From the NCBI GenBank assembly GCA_029210545.1, contig JARGFV010000003.1, positions 1 through 50,304 on the forward strand: a DNA stretch of 50,304 bases. The letters are read 5' to 3'. Each line of letters opens with the position of its first letter. The stretch's first letter is position 1. Positions 7,786-15,570 of this stretch are shown here, in pieces. A model generated the notes under the pieces. The model worked only from the letters and a program-made list of their open reading frames with translations, had not been told where the DNA came from and ran no database searches. Source of the DNA: a bacterium (GTDB lineage: Bacteria > BMS3Abin14). The position numbers and the translations under genes were made by a program.

Positions 7786-10383
7786 TCAATGACACCCCAT
7801 GCACAGTTCGTCGTCCTGCTCCCTGAGCCGAAGCATGTTGTTGTCCGGGATGGAGGTCAGGGTGGAGGCCTGGCCGCACCCCTGGCCCGAGACGTAAAGG
7901 TCCGTCCCGTGGGGGCTGTGGCAGGTCACGCACGTCACGAGCTGGTATTTTTCGGAAGGTGTCCCTCCGTCGTAATTGTCGAAATTCTCGCCCACCTGGC
8001 GGATCAGCGGATCGCCCAGGGGCATGAAAGGATCGTCATCGGACCCGTCGCTTGTACAGGCAACAGCGCCCCAGTAACCCCAGTGGTCGACATACCGGTC
8101 AATGTGCAGGTCTACGGGGATGGAACGCCACTGGGGATCGTAGGCCGGCGTCGTCGTTGAAGAAGGGGATTCCAGGTTAATCGCGGCCGCCGGATAATCC
8201 ATGAGGACAGCCGCCGGATTCGAAATGGGGAAATGGTCGCTCGGATGTTTGATGGTGTCGGTGAGGAACCCGTAGTCTCCACCCCCGAGAACCTTGGGAT
8301 GGCAGTCCGTCTGAGTGCACAGGTTGGTCAGGGGCCCCTCGGCCGAGCTTCGTCCAGGGAGGCTGTTGTTTAACGCTGCATCAGAGACCCTGTACGGGTT
8401 CCCGGACTCCACGGGGAAATGCCCCTGGCTCTCATCGTGGCACGCGACGCAGGCGAGGGGCACCGACGTGCCTGGAGCGCTGTCGGTAAACCAGGCCGGG
8501 TCGTTGATAGTCGAATCGCCATGCCCGCCCCTGCTGAACCCGCTTATGGGACCGACATAATTGGCGGCGGCATTGCTGGCCTGGAAGAAAGACCCTCCCG
8601 GCAGCTGGAAGGAGGCCGGCGAGATATTGTGGCAGTCGAAGCAGATGCTGTTGTAGGTCGGGGAACCTGCCAGGCCGTTCCAGGGAACCGATTCACCGCC
8701 CTCGAGTCCATGGCACCGGACGTTGACGCACGCGAAATCGTTGAGGGTGGTGTAGGTGACCTCCGTGTCACCGGAGATCCCGGGCCCTCCCCAGGTGGAT
8801 CCGAACCACGACGGCCGTGCACCCCAGCTTGCCTCGTAACCGGAGGACCCGAGGAGGGTGATCTTGTCGGCGTCGATGGGAATTGCCGCGAAGGAATGGC
8901 CGGGCTGCTGCCCCAGTTCAGCGCCAACTCCGTGGCACACGTCGCATGTCAAACCGTTTGACACGTGTTTTGTGTGCGCACCCGGCAGCGTGCTTCCGTA
9001 CTTGTGGCACCCGGCGCAGTTGGCGCTCATGGCGTTGTTGTGCTGATGACAGTTCTGGCATGGCGGGTCATCGCCTGCCCCGGGGACCCCCGGGTCGAGG
9101 AGGTGGGCATCCACCGGGGGAAGCGGGAATGAGCGAGACATTTTCTGTTCCTTCCAGTCGACCCTGTCTTTCGGATAACGGATTCGGATCCCGTATATGG
9201 TCGTCTTTCTGGTCCAGTCGACGATGAGGGGGGACACCCCTGTGGAGTAACTCAGGTTTTCATCCCAGTCGCTGGTTCCATGGCAGTAAATGCACATGAG
9301 CCGGCCGTTCCCCTGTCCGTTTCGCGTTTCGGGGCTGGCCTGAAGCTTCTTGCTGCTCCAGAAGCTCTCCGACGAACGATCGACAACCAGGCCGGCGCCA
9401 CCGCTTCCCTCACCGACGAAAATATCCCTGCGGAAAAACACCTCGTCGTCACTGGTTGTTATCTCACCCTTATGAGGATCGTGGCACAGTTCACAAGGGA
9501 GTTTGTCGGCAATACTGATTCTATAAAGAAGTTTGCCGGAGGGGGCACGGACCTCGTAATTGTCATCCGTCGCCCCGTCATTCATCCACGTTTTGACATA
9601 GTGGCCTCCAGGCACGTTATCCGGGTTCTCGTAGCTGTCCCTGACAGAAGGAAGGCTGGGAGCATTGTTGGTGGTTCCCGGCTTTCGCCCACTCGGAAGC
9701 TCATAATACCCCAGGTTGCTGCCGTCCGAATTGGGATCGGTATCCTGATCATAGGCAAACGCGATATCCTGGGGCGGGTTGGTAAAGTCATTGTCCGTCG
9801 GCCCACCAACCCTGGCGTCTCCCCCGTGGCAGTCATAACAGAAAATGGTCTTGCCAACGAGATAGTTTGGTCCGCCTGATGGGTACGAATCGGTCGCCAG
9901 GTCCCGCTTCTGGTAATATCCGGCCAGGTCACCGGTCAGGTCACGCTTCCAGAGCAGATGATCGGCAAAATAATTGCCCGACGAACTGCCCGCCATTGAA
10001 ACCGTGTTTTCATCGGGAAGGTGCAAGTCATGGCAGGGCCAGCAGACCCCCCCGAAGCCGATGGTGCGGGAGGAAAAATCGTGGAGCGACCCTTCGGCAA
10101 CGCTCTGATCCCGGGCGGTGGATGCCCACGGCGGTGGCGTGCCGTCGTGGCAATCAAGACACAGGTCGCTAAGTACGGCAGCGTCCGGGGAAAGGTCTCT
10201 TTTGTACTGGGCTAACTCCGGCGAGTAATGGGCAATGTGGCACTCGTCGCACACACCCTTGATACCGGATGCTGTATAAGCAGGATCCGAAGAGCGATCG
10301 TGGGGCCCTCCCGCCAGAGGAAGAGCATGAAGTGAGGGAGCGTTAAGTAAAATGAAGAAAAAGACAATGGCTATAAAGCACAT
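7786..10383 (-). CDS. Secreted multiheme c-type cytochrome (about 15 hemes)
   Basis: About 865 residues from the ATG at 10383. The N-terminus is hydrophobic (MCFIAIVFFFILLNAPSLHA), like a signal peptide but without basic residues. The frame stays open upstream to a TTG at 10572 with ATGs at 10506 and 10503. None of these has a convincing ribosome-binding site, so the start is uncertain. Motifs in order are CDECH, CLDCH, CWPCH, CYDCH, CELCH, CIYCH, CQNCH, CAGCH, CDVCH, CVNVRCH, CFDCH, CVACH, CTQTDCH, CVTCH, and CMGCH right at the C-terminus. That is 13 CXXCH plus two CX4CH. Many His residues outside the motifs could act as distal heme ligands. No enzyme family is recognised. It is probably an electron carrier working with the giant cytochrome downstream on the same strand. 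Confidence 0.92.
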   Translation of the reverse strand: MCFIAIVFFFILLNAPSLHALPLAGGPHDRSSDPAYTASGIKGVCDECHIAHYSPELAQYKRDLSPDAAVLSDLCLDCHDGTPPPWASTARDQSVAEGSLHDFSSRTIGFGGVCWPCHDLHLPDENTVSMAGSSSGNYFADHLLWKRDLTGDLAGYYQKRDLATDSYPSGGPNYLVGKTIFCYDCHGGDARVGGPTDNDFTNPPQDIAFAYDQDTDPNSDGSNLGYYELPSGRKPGTTNNAPSLPSVRDSYENPDNVPGGHYVKTWMNDGATDDNYEVRAPSGKLLYRISIADKLPCELCHDPHKGEITTSDDEVFFRRDIFVGEGSGGAGLVVDRSSESFWSSKKLQASPETRNGQGNGRLMCIYCHGTSDWDENLSYSTGVSPLIVDWTRKTTIYGIRIRYPKDRVDWKEQKMSRSFPLPPVDAHLLDPGVPGAGDDPPCQNCHQHNNAMSANCAGCHKYGSTLPGAHTKHVSNGLTCDVCHGVGAELGQQPGHSFAAIPIDADKITLLGSSGYEASWGARPSWFGSTWGGPGISGDTEVTYTTLNDFACVNVRCHGLEGGESVPWNGLAGSPTYNSICFDCHNISPASFQLPGGSFFQASNAAANYVGPISGFSRGGHGDSTINDPAWFTDSAPGTSVPLACVACHDESQGHFPVESGNPYRVSDAALNNSLPGRSSAEGPLTNLCTQTDCHPKVLGGGDYGFLTDTIKHPSDHFPISNPAAVLMDYPAAAINLESPSSTTTPAYDPQWRSIPVDLHIDRYVDHWGYWGAVACTSDGSDDDPFMPLGDPLIRQVGENFDNYDGGTPSEKYQLVTCVTCHSPHGTDLYVSGQGCGQASTLTSIPDNNMLRLREQDDELCMGCH

Positions 10384-10650
10384 TGAATCGGCATGCCGTG
10401 CTATCGCTCCCCGGCGTGGACGCACAGCACTCAGGCGCACCCTGGCAAAGCCGGCTGTTTTCCCTGAAAAGGTTTTAAGCACGGTAAAGCATACCTTTCC
10501 CATCATCCGGTCAGGCAGATGGCTCCCTTCAACGACCCGGCAATTCGGGCCGACGGCCCTGCACAAAAACAACTTTATAGACGACTTCGGGCAATCCGCA
10601 AATTTTTAGCACGACCCGCTGTCCATGGCAACGGACAAAGCACCGCGTAA

Positions 10651-11274
10651 TTACCTGATCACGTTCTCGAGCGCCGGGTATCTGGCCAGATCCCCCTCCA
10701 GCAATGCCCCCTCCAGGTCGTTTGTCATGATGCCCCTGAGGAGGTAATCAGCGATCACCGAATACGCCATCTGCCTGTCAAGAAACACAACCCCTCGATC
10801 TGCAAGACCAAGGACGATCACCCTCGCCTCCTGGAGCGCCTTGGTCCGTTGCTGCAAAACCGTGTTGAGACGTTCGGCAGAGACTTTCTTGGCAACCCCT
10901 TCCCGGATCTTGTTGCTCAGGTCCTTAAGGGCGATATCGGCACGGGCAAGTTCGGACGCGAATTCCAGGTATTCCCGTGGACAGCCCACCGGGTACCCCG
11001 CTTCCACCAGGATCCGGACCGCGTCCCTGATCGGGGCGATCTGTTCTTCCGGGATATCCAGTGAACCGTAATAACTCTCACATTCCAGCGCGACCTCAGG
11101 ACCGTAGGCCTGCCGGAGGATGGAATCGACCTCCTTCCAGCTGCAGGAACCGTCGACCGGTACCGTGAGCAAGGCTAGGGCGAGGGAGGTGACAAACAAG
11201 CCCTTTGTCAGCGTTGAAAAGGCCAAGACACGCCTCCAGGTTGGAATCAGGTTCAGGAGCAGTCGTCCTGGCAT
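10651..11274 (-). CDS. Exported hypothetical protein
   Basis: This 207-residue product has a long hydrophobic N-terminal stretch around residues 23-38, preceded by basic residues, consistent with a signal peptide or anchor. The rest is mostly helical and charged, with two Cys near residues 43 and 63 and one near 98 that could form disulfides. I do not recognise the family. The start overlaps the end of the upstream anti-sigma gene by 22 nt, which suggests translational coupling, and the multiheme cytochrome lies downstream. No strong ribosome-binding site precedes the ATG. An inferred role is an accessory or sensing partner of the anti-sigma protein or of cytochrome assembly. The 267 bases between this gene and the chosen start of the cytochrome contain no other gene. 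Confidence 0.75.
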   Translation of the reverse strand: MPGRLLLNLIPTWRRVLAFSTLTKGLFVTSLALALLTVPVDGSCSWKEVDSILRQAYGPEVALECESYYGSLDIPEEQIAPIRDAVRILVEAGYPVGCPREYLEFASELARADIALKDLSNKIREGVAKKVSAERLNTVLQQRTKALQEARVIVLGLADRGVVFLDRQMAYSVIADYLLRGIMTNDLEGALLEGDLARYPALENVIR

Positions 11275-11894
11275 TTTTCGCTGACGACCAGCACGGAGTT
11301 GTAGCCGCCGAAACCGTCAGGGACCAGGGTCGCTGATTTGGGGTTGGCGACCCACCGTTCTCCGTCGACGAGAAGGTTGTAATGATAGACACCGGGATCG
11401 AGAGCCAGGGAAAATTCCCAGATCCCCCTGTCGCTCGCCTGGGCCAGGGTAACTTCCCTCTGCCCCCATTCGTTGAAGTCACCGATGAGGGCCACCGAAT
11501 CGGCCTCGGGAGAGAAGAAAATGATCCTCACCTGCTGGGAAATGACGGCATCGGACTGCGGTCCCGGGAACATGTCCCTGGCGATAAAACCAATCCCGAT
11601 GGCAAGAACCAGGGAAACGGCCGCGACAATGGGATGCAGGAACCGCCAGGAGAACGCCCCGCTGGCCTGCCTGGCGGGCAGGTTGGCCATGACCCTCTGG
11701 GCAAAGTACGGGGGGGGCTCGACCTGCCACTCGGAAGCCCGGTCCAGAAGGCCGTCGAGAGCCTGGAACTGGGCGACACTCTCCTGGCACGCCCCACAGT
11801 TTTCAAGGTGGGCCTCGAACCTTGCTCTCTCCTTCTCCGCGAGATCACCGGAAAGATATGGATCGATCATTCGTTCGAATTTTATGCAGCTCAT
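11253..11894 (-). CDS. Zinc-finger anti-sigma factor with CBM48/AMPK-type domain
   Basis: The 213-residue protein has three parts. Residues 1-45 form an anti-sigma zinc finger with His29-x3-Cys33-x2-Cys36 (HLENCGAC). About 86-109 is one transmembrane helix. About 120-205 matches the early-set / glycogen-binding (AMPK beta, CBM48) fold, with FNEWG, WEFSLALDPGVYHYNLLVDG and a C-terminal strand. By family knowledge such proteins hold an ECF sigma factor at the membrane and release it when the outer domain senses a signal. Unusually, no sigma gene sits beside it. The only ECF sigma in the window is at 40.1-40.7 kb. It is the first gene of the run leading into the exported protein and both large cytochromes, so it may control them. 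Confidence 0.85.
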   Translation of the reverse strand: MSCIKFERMIDPYLSGDLAEKERARFEAHLENCGACQESVAQFQALDGLLDRASEWQVEPPPYFAQRVMANLPARQASGAFSWRFLHPIVAAVSLVLAIGIGFIARDMFPGPQSDAVISQQVRIIFFSPEADSVALIGDFNEWGQREVTLAQASDRGIWEFSLALDPGVYHYNLLVDGERWVANPKSATLVPDGFGGYNSVLVVSEKCQDDCS

Positions 11895-11963
11895 GGTTCA
11901 GGAACCCCTCCCACCGCAAACAGAAAATATGGACTACTTAAATCCTGCTATTTCATACGGATA

Positions 11964-12014
11964 ACGTAAATTTAAGTTACAAACCGGGATGCCAGCCTGA
12001 ACTTAAATTTACGT
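11964..12014. repeat. Perfect 15-bp AT-rich inverted repeat upstream of the anti-sigma gene
   Basis: ACGTAAATTTAAGTT at 11964-11978 is matched exactly by its reverse complement at 12000-12014, with a 21-nt spacer. TCATACG on the outer left and ACGTATGA on the right extend the symmetry imperfectly. It sits about 70 nt upstream of the anti-sigma start in a clearly AT-rich patch. It could be an operator, a terminator for the gene at 12193-13026, or a small element end. The remaining sequence of the 11895-12192 gap holds a REP-like palindrome (see 12124). Confidence 0.6.
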
Positions 12015-12123
12015 ATGATTTTAGGCTCATCCGGTTAATGCGTACCTGCGCGGCGTTACGGCCAAACCCGGAAGGGCGTTCACCACCCGTTCGTCACACC
12101 AGGCATGTGACTCACTGGAGGCA

Positions 12124-12147
12124 CCCCTCGACAAGCTCGGGACAGGC
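12124..12147. repeat. REP-like short palindromic sequence
   Basis: The sequence CCTCGACAAGCTCGGG is of the type seen as scattered intergenic palindromes in many bacterial genomes. It lies between the two minus-strand genes ending at 12193 and starting at 11894. Only one copy was noticed in this window, so the assignment rests on general resemblance. Confidence 0.35.
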
Positions 12148-12192
12148 GTAGAGAGGCGGAGGAAACCTGATTTTATAGCCGTGAAGCTGAAT

Positions 12193-13026
12193 TCAAACCT
12201 CAAGAACTGAGCCAACCCCTGCGAAAAAGAAGCTGTCGCCGAGGGCCTCCCTGAGCCGGGCGGATCCGGCAAGACCGGTGCAGTGGCTGGCCCCTACTTT
12301 TTCCACACCCATGCCGGTCATGGCCTCGACGGTTCCCTGCATCTGTTCCTCACCTGAAAAACCCAGGTGTGTGCCTCCGACGACGGCCTTGACAACCATA
12401 CCGGGACGCGTCTTTTGCACGTGGCGCAGGATGTTCACCAATCCGGCGTGGGCACACCCAAGGAGCACGAGAAGCCCGCTTTCCCCTTCAACCACCAGGG
12501 ACAGGTCATCAACGTGAGGATCCGGGCCGCCCCCATTTTCCTCACAGAGAAACAATGTCGTGTCTCCTTTTTCGAACACGGTCTCCCTTGCAACCTCACC
12601 CGTGGTCGAGATCCCCTCTGCCACAACCTGAGATGTTTCAGAAAGGACAAAATCCGCCCCGAGGCCTTCCAGGTAGGCCCGGGTAAAAGGCATCCCGATG
12701 GGCTCCCTCGAACCGTCAACTGCCTCCCAGTAACGCGACACGAATATCCCGGGATGGGCAAAGATCCGCTTTCGCCCTCCGCCTTTCAAAAGTTCCGCCA
12801 GCCCACCCGTGTGGTCGTAATGGCCATGGCTGAGAACCACGGTGTCTACAGTACCGAGGTCGACACCAAGGATCCGCGCGTTATGGACAAGGGCGTAGCC
12901 CTGGCCGGTGTCGAAGAGGACCTTGCTGTCCCCCCTCTCGACCAGGGCCGCGAAACCGTGTTCCCCAATGAGTCCCATGGGCTTGACCACGGAGTTTTCA
13001 GATAGAACGGTAACCCTTGTTTTCAC
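12193..13026 (-). CDS. Metallo-beta-lactamase-fold hydrolase (COG1237-like)
   Basis: The 277-residue protein begins at a GTG with a GGGGGA ribosome-binding site about 5 nt away. It shows EHGFA near residue 22, the metal-binding His67-x-His69-x-Asp71-His72 motif (SHGHYDHTGG), a later GCAHAG motif and a conserved GGTHLG segment. This matches the MBL-fold family annotated as dihydropterin / methanopterin-phosphate synthase-like hydrolases, found in many anaerobes. The true substrate is not predictable from sequence. It is soluble and cytoplasmic. It is transcribed away from the CoA-binding protein gene across an AT-rich divergent promoter region (13027-13179). Confidence 0.85.
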   Translation of the reverse strand: MKTRVTVLSENSVVKPMGLIGEHGFAALVERGDSKVLFDTGQGYALVHNARILGVDLGTVDTVVLSHGHYDHTGGLAELLKGGGRKRIFAHPGIFVSRYWEAVDGSREPIGMPFTRAYLEGLGADFVLSETSQVVAEGISTTGEVARETVFEKGDTTLFLCEENGGGPDPHVDDLSLVVEGESGLLVLLGCAHAGLVNILRHVQKTRPGMVVKAVVGGTHLGFSGEEQMQGTVEAMTGMGVEKVGASHCTGLAGSARLREALGDSFFFAGVGSVLEV

Positions 13027-13140
13027 GGAGTCCCCCTTGACTTTCTAATTATACATGTTATTAGTATATAATAATTTATTGGAAATAGTTTATTTATTTA
13101 AAACCTTGATGGACTTGTAAAAAAGAACAACGGGGTTTTT
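13027..13140. promoter_or_regulatory. AT-rich divergent intergenic region
   Basis: This stretch is far richer in A and T than its surroundings (TATATAATAATTTATT near 13068) and separates two divergently transcribed genes, the MBL hydrolase and the CoA-binding protein. It probably contains both promoters. I cannot pick out a single convincing -35/-10 pair. No gene is seen in it. Confidence 0.45.
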
Positions 13141-13179
13141 AACGAGGCTGTCAACCTGAATATGGAGTATACATTATAT

Positions 13180-13572
13180 ATGGATATCGAGACCATCCTG
13201 AAACAGTCCAAGACGGTAGCCGTGGTAGGGCTTTCCTCCAATCCTGACAGGGCCAGCCACCGTGTTGCGGCATACCTCCAACAGGCCGGGTACAGGATCG
13301 TGCCGGTCCGGCCCGGGGAGGATGAGATCCTTGGTGAAAAAGTATATACATCCCTCAAAGAGATCCCTTTCCCGGTTGATATCGTTGACGTTTTCCGCAA
13401 ACCGGACGCTGTCGGCCCCGTTGTCGATGAAGCGATCGAAATCGGGGCGAAGGTCCTGTGGCTGCAGGAGGGGGTCACCCACCCCGAGGCCGAAGACAGG
13501 GCCCGCTCTGCCGGTCTGACGGTCATATCTGATCTCTGTATCCTCTCAGAGCACCGAAAGGCAGCGTTATAA
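13180..13572 (+). CDS. CoA-binding domain protein (YccU/COG1832 family)
   Basis: The 130-residue single-domain Rossmann protein has VAVVGLSSNPDRASH near the N-terminus (nucleotide-binding loop), VDIVDVFRKPD in the middle, GAKVLWLQEGV and a final DLC motif, the order seen in the E. coli YccU family. The start MDIETILK is preceded by GGAG 11 nt upstream and aligns with family N-termini. An in-frame ATG at 13162 would add six residues. Its exact function is not known for the family. Its stop codon overlaps the ATG of a tiny membrane ORF. Confidence 0.85.
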   Translation: MDIETILKQSKTVAVVGLSSNPDRASHRVAAYLQQAGYRIVPVRPGEDEILGEKVYTSLKEIPFPVDIVDVFRKPDAVGPVVDEAIEIGAKVLWLQEGVTHPEAEDRARSAGLTVISDLCILSEHRKAAL

Positions 13573-13643
13573 TGGGCGGCCTGGAGATCCTCATCCTTGT
13601 GGTATTTATCGTTTGGATCCTGTCCTCGGGTGGAGGAACGTGA
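13572..13643 (+). CDS. Possible 23-residue membrane microprotein
   Basis: An ATG overlapping the stop of the CoA-binding gene (TAATG) opens a 23-codon frame. The peptide begins MGGLEILILVVFIVWIL and ends with a small Ser/Gly tail. It is essentially one transmembrane helix with a Glu near the N-terminus. The overlap suggests translational reinitiation. No ribosome-binding site of its own is obvious. No known family is recognised. Confidence 0.4.
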   Translation: MGGLEILILVVFIVWILSSGGGT

Positions 13644-13780
13644 GGGGGCTGTTGATCTTCAGGTGGAGATCACATTGAAAAACCGCTGGATACGGGGACA
13701 CGGGGAAGGGGAGACACGGGGATAAAGTTTTTCTCTCCGCGTCAAAATGTTTTCGGCGATCAATTAACGGAAGGAAACGT

Positions 13781-14707
13781 ATGAGCGAAAACATCAAGGA
13801 CCTGGTCATCATCGGCGGCGGGCCCGCGGGTCTTACAGCCGGCATCTACGCCTCCCGGGCACGGATGGACGTTGTCCTTTTCGAAAAAGGCGCCTATGGA
13901 GGGCAGGTGGTGACCACCGCCCATATCGAGAACTACCCCGGGTTTCCCGGAGGGATAGGCGGGTTCGAACTGGCCGACCTCATGTACAAACAGGCCGAGA
14001 GTTTTGAACTGCCCATCGAGTACCGCTCAGTCGATGGCATCGCCAGGGAAGAAAACCTTTTCACCCTTGCCACAAGTCAGGGGGAAGTCAGAAGCCGGAC
14101 CGTGCTCATCGCCACCGGCGCCACTCCCAACAAACTGGGCGTTCCCGGCGAGGAGAGGCTAACCGGCAGGGGGGTTTCCTACTGCGCGACGTGCGACGGG
14201 GCCCTTTACAGGGAACGGGTGGTCGCCGTGATCGGAGGAGGCGATTCCGCCGCGGAGGAGGCTCTTTTCCTGACCCGTTTCGCCAGCAGGGTTCACCTGG
14301 TCCATCGACGTGATGAACTAAGAGCAGTACCCCTGATCCGTGAACGGGTAGCCGCCAATGAGAAGATCACCGTTGAATGGAACACGGTGATGACCGAGGT
14401 CATCGGTGACGATGAAGTCGTGGAACTGGTCCTGAAGGATGTGAAAACGGGCGAGACCCGATCGCTCCCGGCCGACGGCGTCTTCATCTACGTGGGGATC
14501 ACGCCCCAGACCGGGTTTGTCGGCGACCTTGCGGAACGGGATGAGGGTGGCTACATCATCACCGACCAGAAAATGCAAAGCTCGGTCGAGGGCCTTTACG
14601 CTGCCGGAGACGTGAGGTCGGAAAGCATCCGACAGGTCTCATCGGCTGTCGGTGACGGCGCCACGGCCTCTTTCTACGCCTATAAATACCTGGAGGAAAT
14701 AGAATAG
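13781..14707 (+). CDS. trxB: Thioredoxin-disulfide reductase
   Basis: A 308-residue flavoprotein with the FAD-binding IIGGGPAGLTAGIYASRA at residues 10-27, redox-active Cys135-Ala-Thr-Cys138, the NADPH-binding GGGDSAAEEA at about 152-161, the HRR motif (VHRRDELRA) and C-terminal GLYAAGDVR. Length and motif order match bacterial TrxB. It uses NADPH to reduce thioredoxin in the cytoplasm. The ATG has a GGAAGG ribosome-binding site about 6 nt away. No thioredoxin gene is adjacent. Its electrons could feed the three TlpA-like thiol proteins further along only through a membrane carrier not seen here. Confidence 0.96.
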   Translation: MSENIKDLVIIGGGPAGLTAGIYASRARMDVVLFEKGAYGGQVVTTAHIENYPGFPGGIGGFELADLMYKQAESFELPIEYRSVDGIAREENLFTLATSQGEVRSRTVLIATGATPNKLGVPGEERLTGRGVSYCATCDGALYRERVVAVIGGGDSAAEEALFLTRFASRVHLVHRRDELRAVPLIRERVAANEKITVEWNTVMTEVIGDDEVVELVLKDVKTGETRSLPADGVFIYVGITPQTGFVGDLAERDEGGYIITDQKMQSSVEGLYAAGDVRSESIRQVSSAVGDGATASFYAYKYLEEIE

Positions 14708-14777
14708 AGCGTGGGGGCGTGTTAGCAGGGGAGCCTGGGAGAAAGCGGTATCGAAGTAACGAGGTGGCCACTTTTCT

Positions 14778-14816
14778 GTCATTCCGGACATCGAACACAC
14801 GCCGTGATAATCCGGA
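14778..14816. repeat. Short dispersed repeat, GTCATTCC...GGAATCCAG type
   Basis: GTCATTCCGGACATC at 14778-14792 is followed by TCCGGAATCCAG, an imperfect palindrome of the widespread scattered type. The same 15-base left end occurs at 46206-46220. It lies between trxB and the first structured repeat copy. Confidence 0.45.
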
Positions 14817-14831
14817 ATCCAGTCTACACAA

Positions 14832-15010
14832 TTGATAGAGTCGCAAAAAGTCCAATCCGGGACTTTTTGCTCAACGGAAAGGGAAAAGCATCGTTTTCCC
14901 TTTCCTTATAAATCAATGACTTATCCCGCAAATTAATGACTTGCGGGACGGGTCATTGATTTGGGCACCCCGCGCGGGGTGCGTTGATGGACTTTTTACG
15001 AGTCCATCAA
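14832..15010 (+). repeat. Structured intergenic repeat, copy 1 (expanded third hairpin)
   Basis: The ends are imperfect inverted repeats, TTGATAGAGTCGCAAAAAG at the left and CTTTTTACGAGTCCATCAA at the right. Inside are four hairpins in order: AAAAGTCC/GGACTTTT, GGAAAGGGAAAAGC/GTTTTCCCTTTCC, AAATCAATGAC/GTCATTGATTT and GCACCCCGCGCGGGGTGC. In this copy the third hairpin is enlarged by a nested TCCCGCAA/TTGCGGGA palindrome and a second partial ATTAATGACTT. It sits between trxB and the FmdB-like gene. Confidence 0.9.
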
Positions 15011-15043
15011 CAATTGGGAACGATATTTTGAAAGGGATTTGCA

Positions 15044-15253
15044 ATGCCGATCTTCGAATTCAGATGTAAAAAATGCGGCCACCAGTTCGAGACCCTTGCC
15101 GGCAGGGACGAGGACGGTTCCGGCCTTGAATGTCCAGAGTGCGGGAAAACAGGAGCGCGGAAGCTTCTCTCCATGTTCTCCACGTCGGGTACGGAATCAA
15201 AGGCTTCCGGTGGAGGAGGGTGCGGCCACTCCCATAGCGGAGGGTTCGGCTGA
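15044..15253 (+). CDS. FmdB-family zinc-ribbon protein
   Basis: The 69-residue protein starts [16 protein letters not shown]. It has Cys8-x2-Cys11 and a second CPECG pair, the four zinc ligands of the FmdB / CxxC_CxxC_SSSS family, then [10 protein letters not shown] and a Gly/His-rich tail ([14 protein letters not shown]) that is typical of the family and may bind metal. Its role is unknown, though it was originally linked to regulation of formamide metabolism. It is flanked on both sides by structured repeat copies, so it is an isolated unit. Confidence 0.9.
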   Translation: MPIFEFRCKKCGHQFETLAGRDEDGSGLECPECGKTGARKLLSMFSTSGTESKASGGGGCGHSHSGGFG

Positions 15254-15259
15254 GCATAA

Positions 15260-15288
15260 TTTTTTCCGCGGTTCGCGGAAAAAATTAT
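15260..15288 (+). terminator. Hairpin downstream of the FmdB-like gene
   Basis: TTTTTTCCGCG at 15260-15270 pairs with CGCGGAAAAAA a few bases later, giving an 11-bp stem directly after the stop codon at 15253. The stem itself carries the T and A runs, so it could terminate transcription in either direction. The stop-proximal position supports a terminator role. Confidence 0.5.
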
Positions 15289-15311
15289 CTGAATTTTCAG
15301 TGCTGCCAATA

Positions 15312-15470
15312 TCGATAGAGTCGCAAAAAGTCCAATCCGGGACTTTTCGCTCCACGGAAAGGGAAAAGCGTGGTTTTCCCTTTCCTTACAAATCAATGAC
15401 TTACGGGGTGAGTCATTGATTTGGGCGCCCCGCGCGGGGCGCGTTGATGGACTCGCAACAAGGCCATCAA
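15312..15470 (+). repeat. Structured intergenic repeat, copy 2
   Basis: This has the same architecture as copy 1: a GATAGAGTCGCAAAAAG left end, four hairpins, and a degraded right end (GATGGACTCGCAACAAGGCCATCAA). The third hairpin uses ACTTACGGGGTGAGT as its tip. The fourth is GCGCCCCGCGCGGGGCGC, where copy 1 has GCACCCC/GGGGTGC, a compensated change. It lies between the FmdB-like and nitroreductase genes. A separate short palindrome (TTTTTTCCGCGGTTCGCGGAAAAAATT) lies just before it at 15260-15286. Confidence 0.9.
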
Positions 15471-15570
15471 TATTTCAAAAACCACGCGGTGTTCACGTCG
15501 GCCATTCTTCACATCATAAAACCGGCCTCAGCCCCCGAAACCAGGCACAAAAATAATGCGGGTGAAGATC

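Noticed and set aside
674-7792. Long plus-strand open frames across 0.7-7.8 kb
   Set aside because: They are the reverse of the giant cytochrome; their Val/Gly/Arg-rich products have no domains, while the minus frame carries dozens of heme motifs.
10384-10620. Possible cyclic-dinucleotide (GEMM) riboswitch upstream of the 15-heme cytochrome
   Set aside because: Such riboswitches precede cytochromes in related bacteria, but the conserved CAAAC and ACGCAAAGCC elements were not found in the right order here.
14832-15470. CRISPR-like array from repeated sequences
   Set aside because: Copies are 150-180 bp long, kilobases apart in most cases, and have inverted-repeat ends with no spacers.
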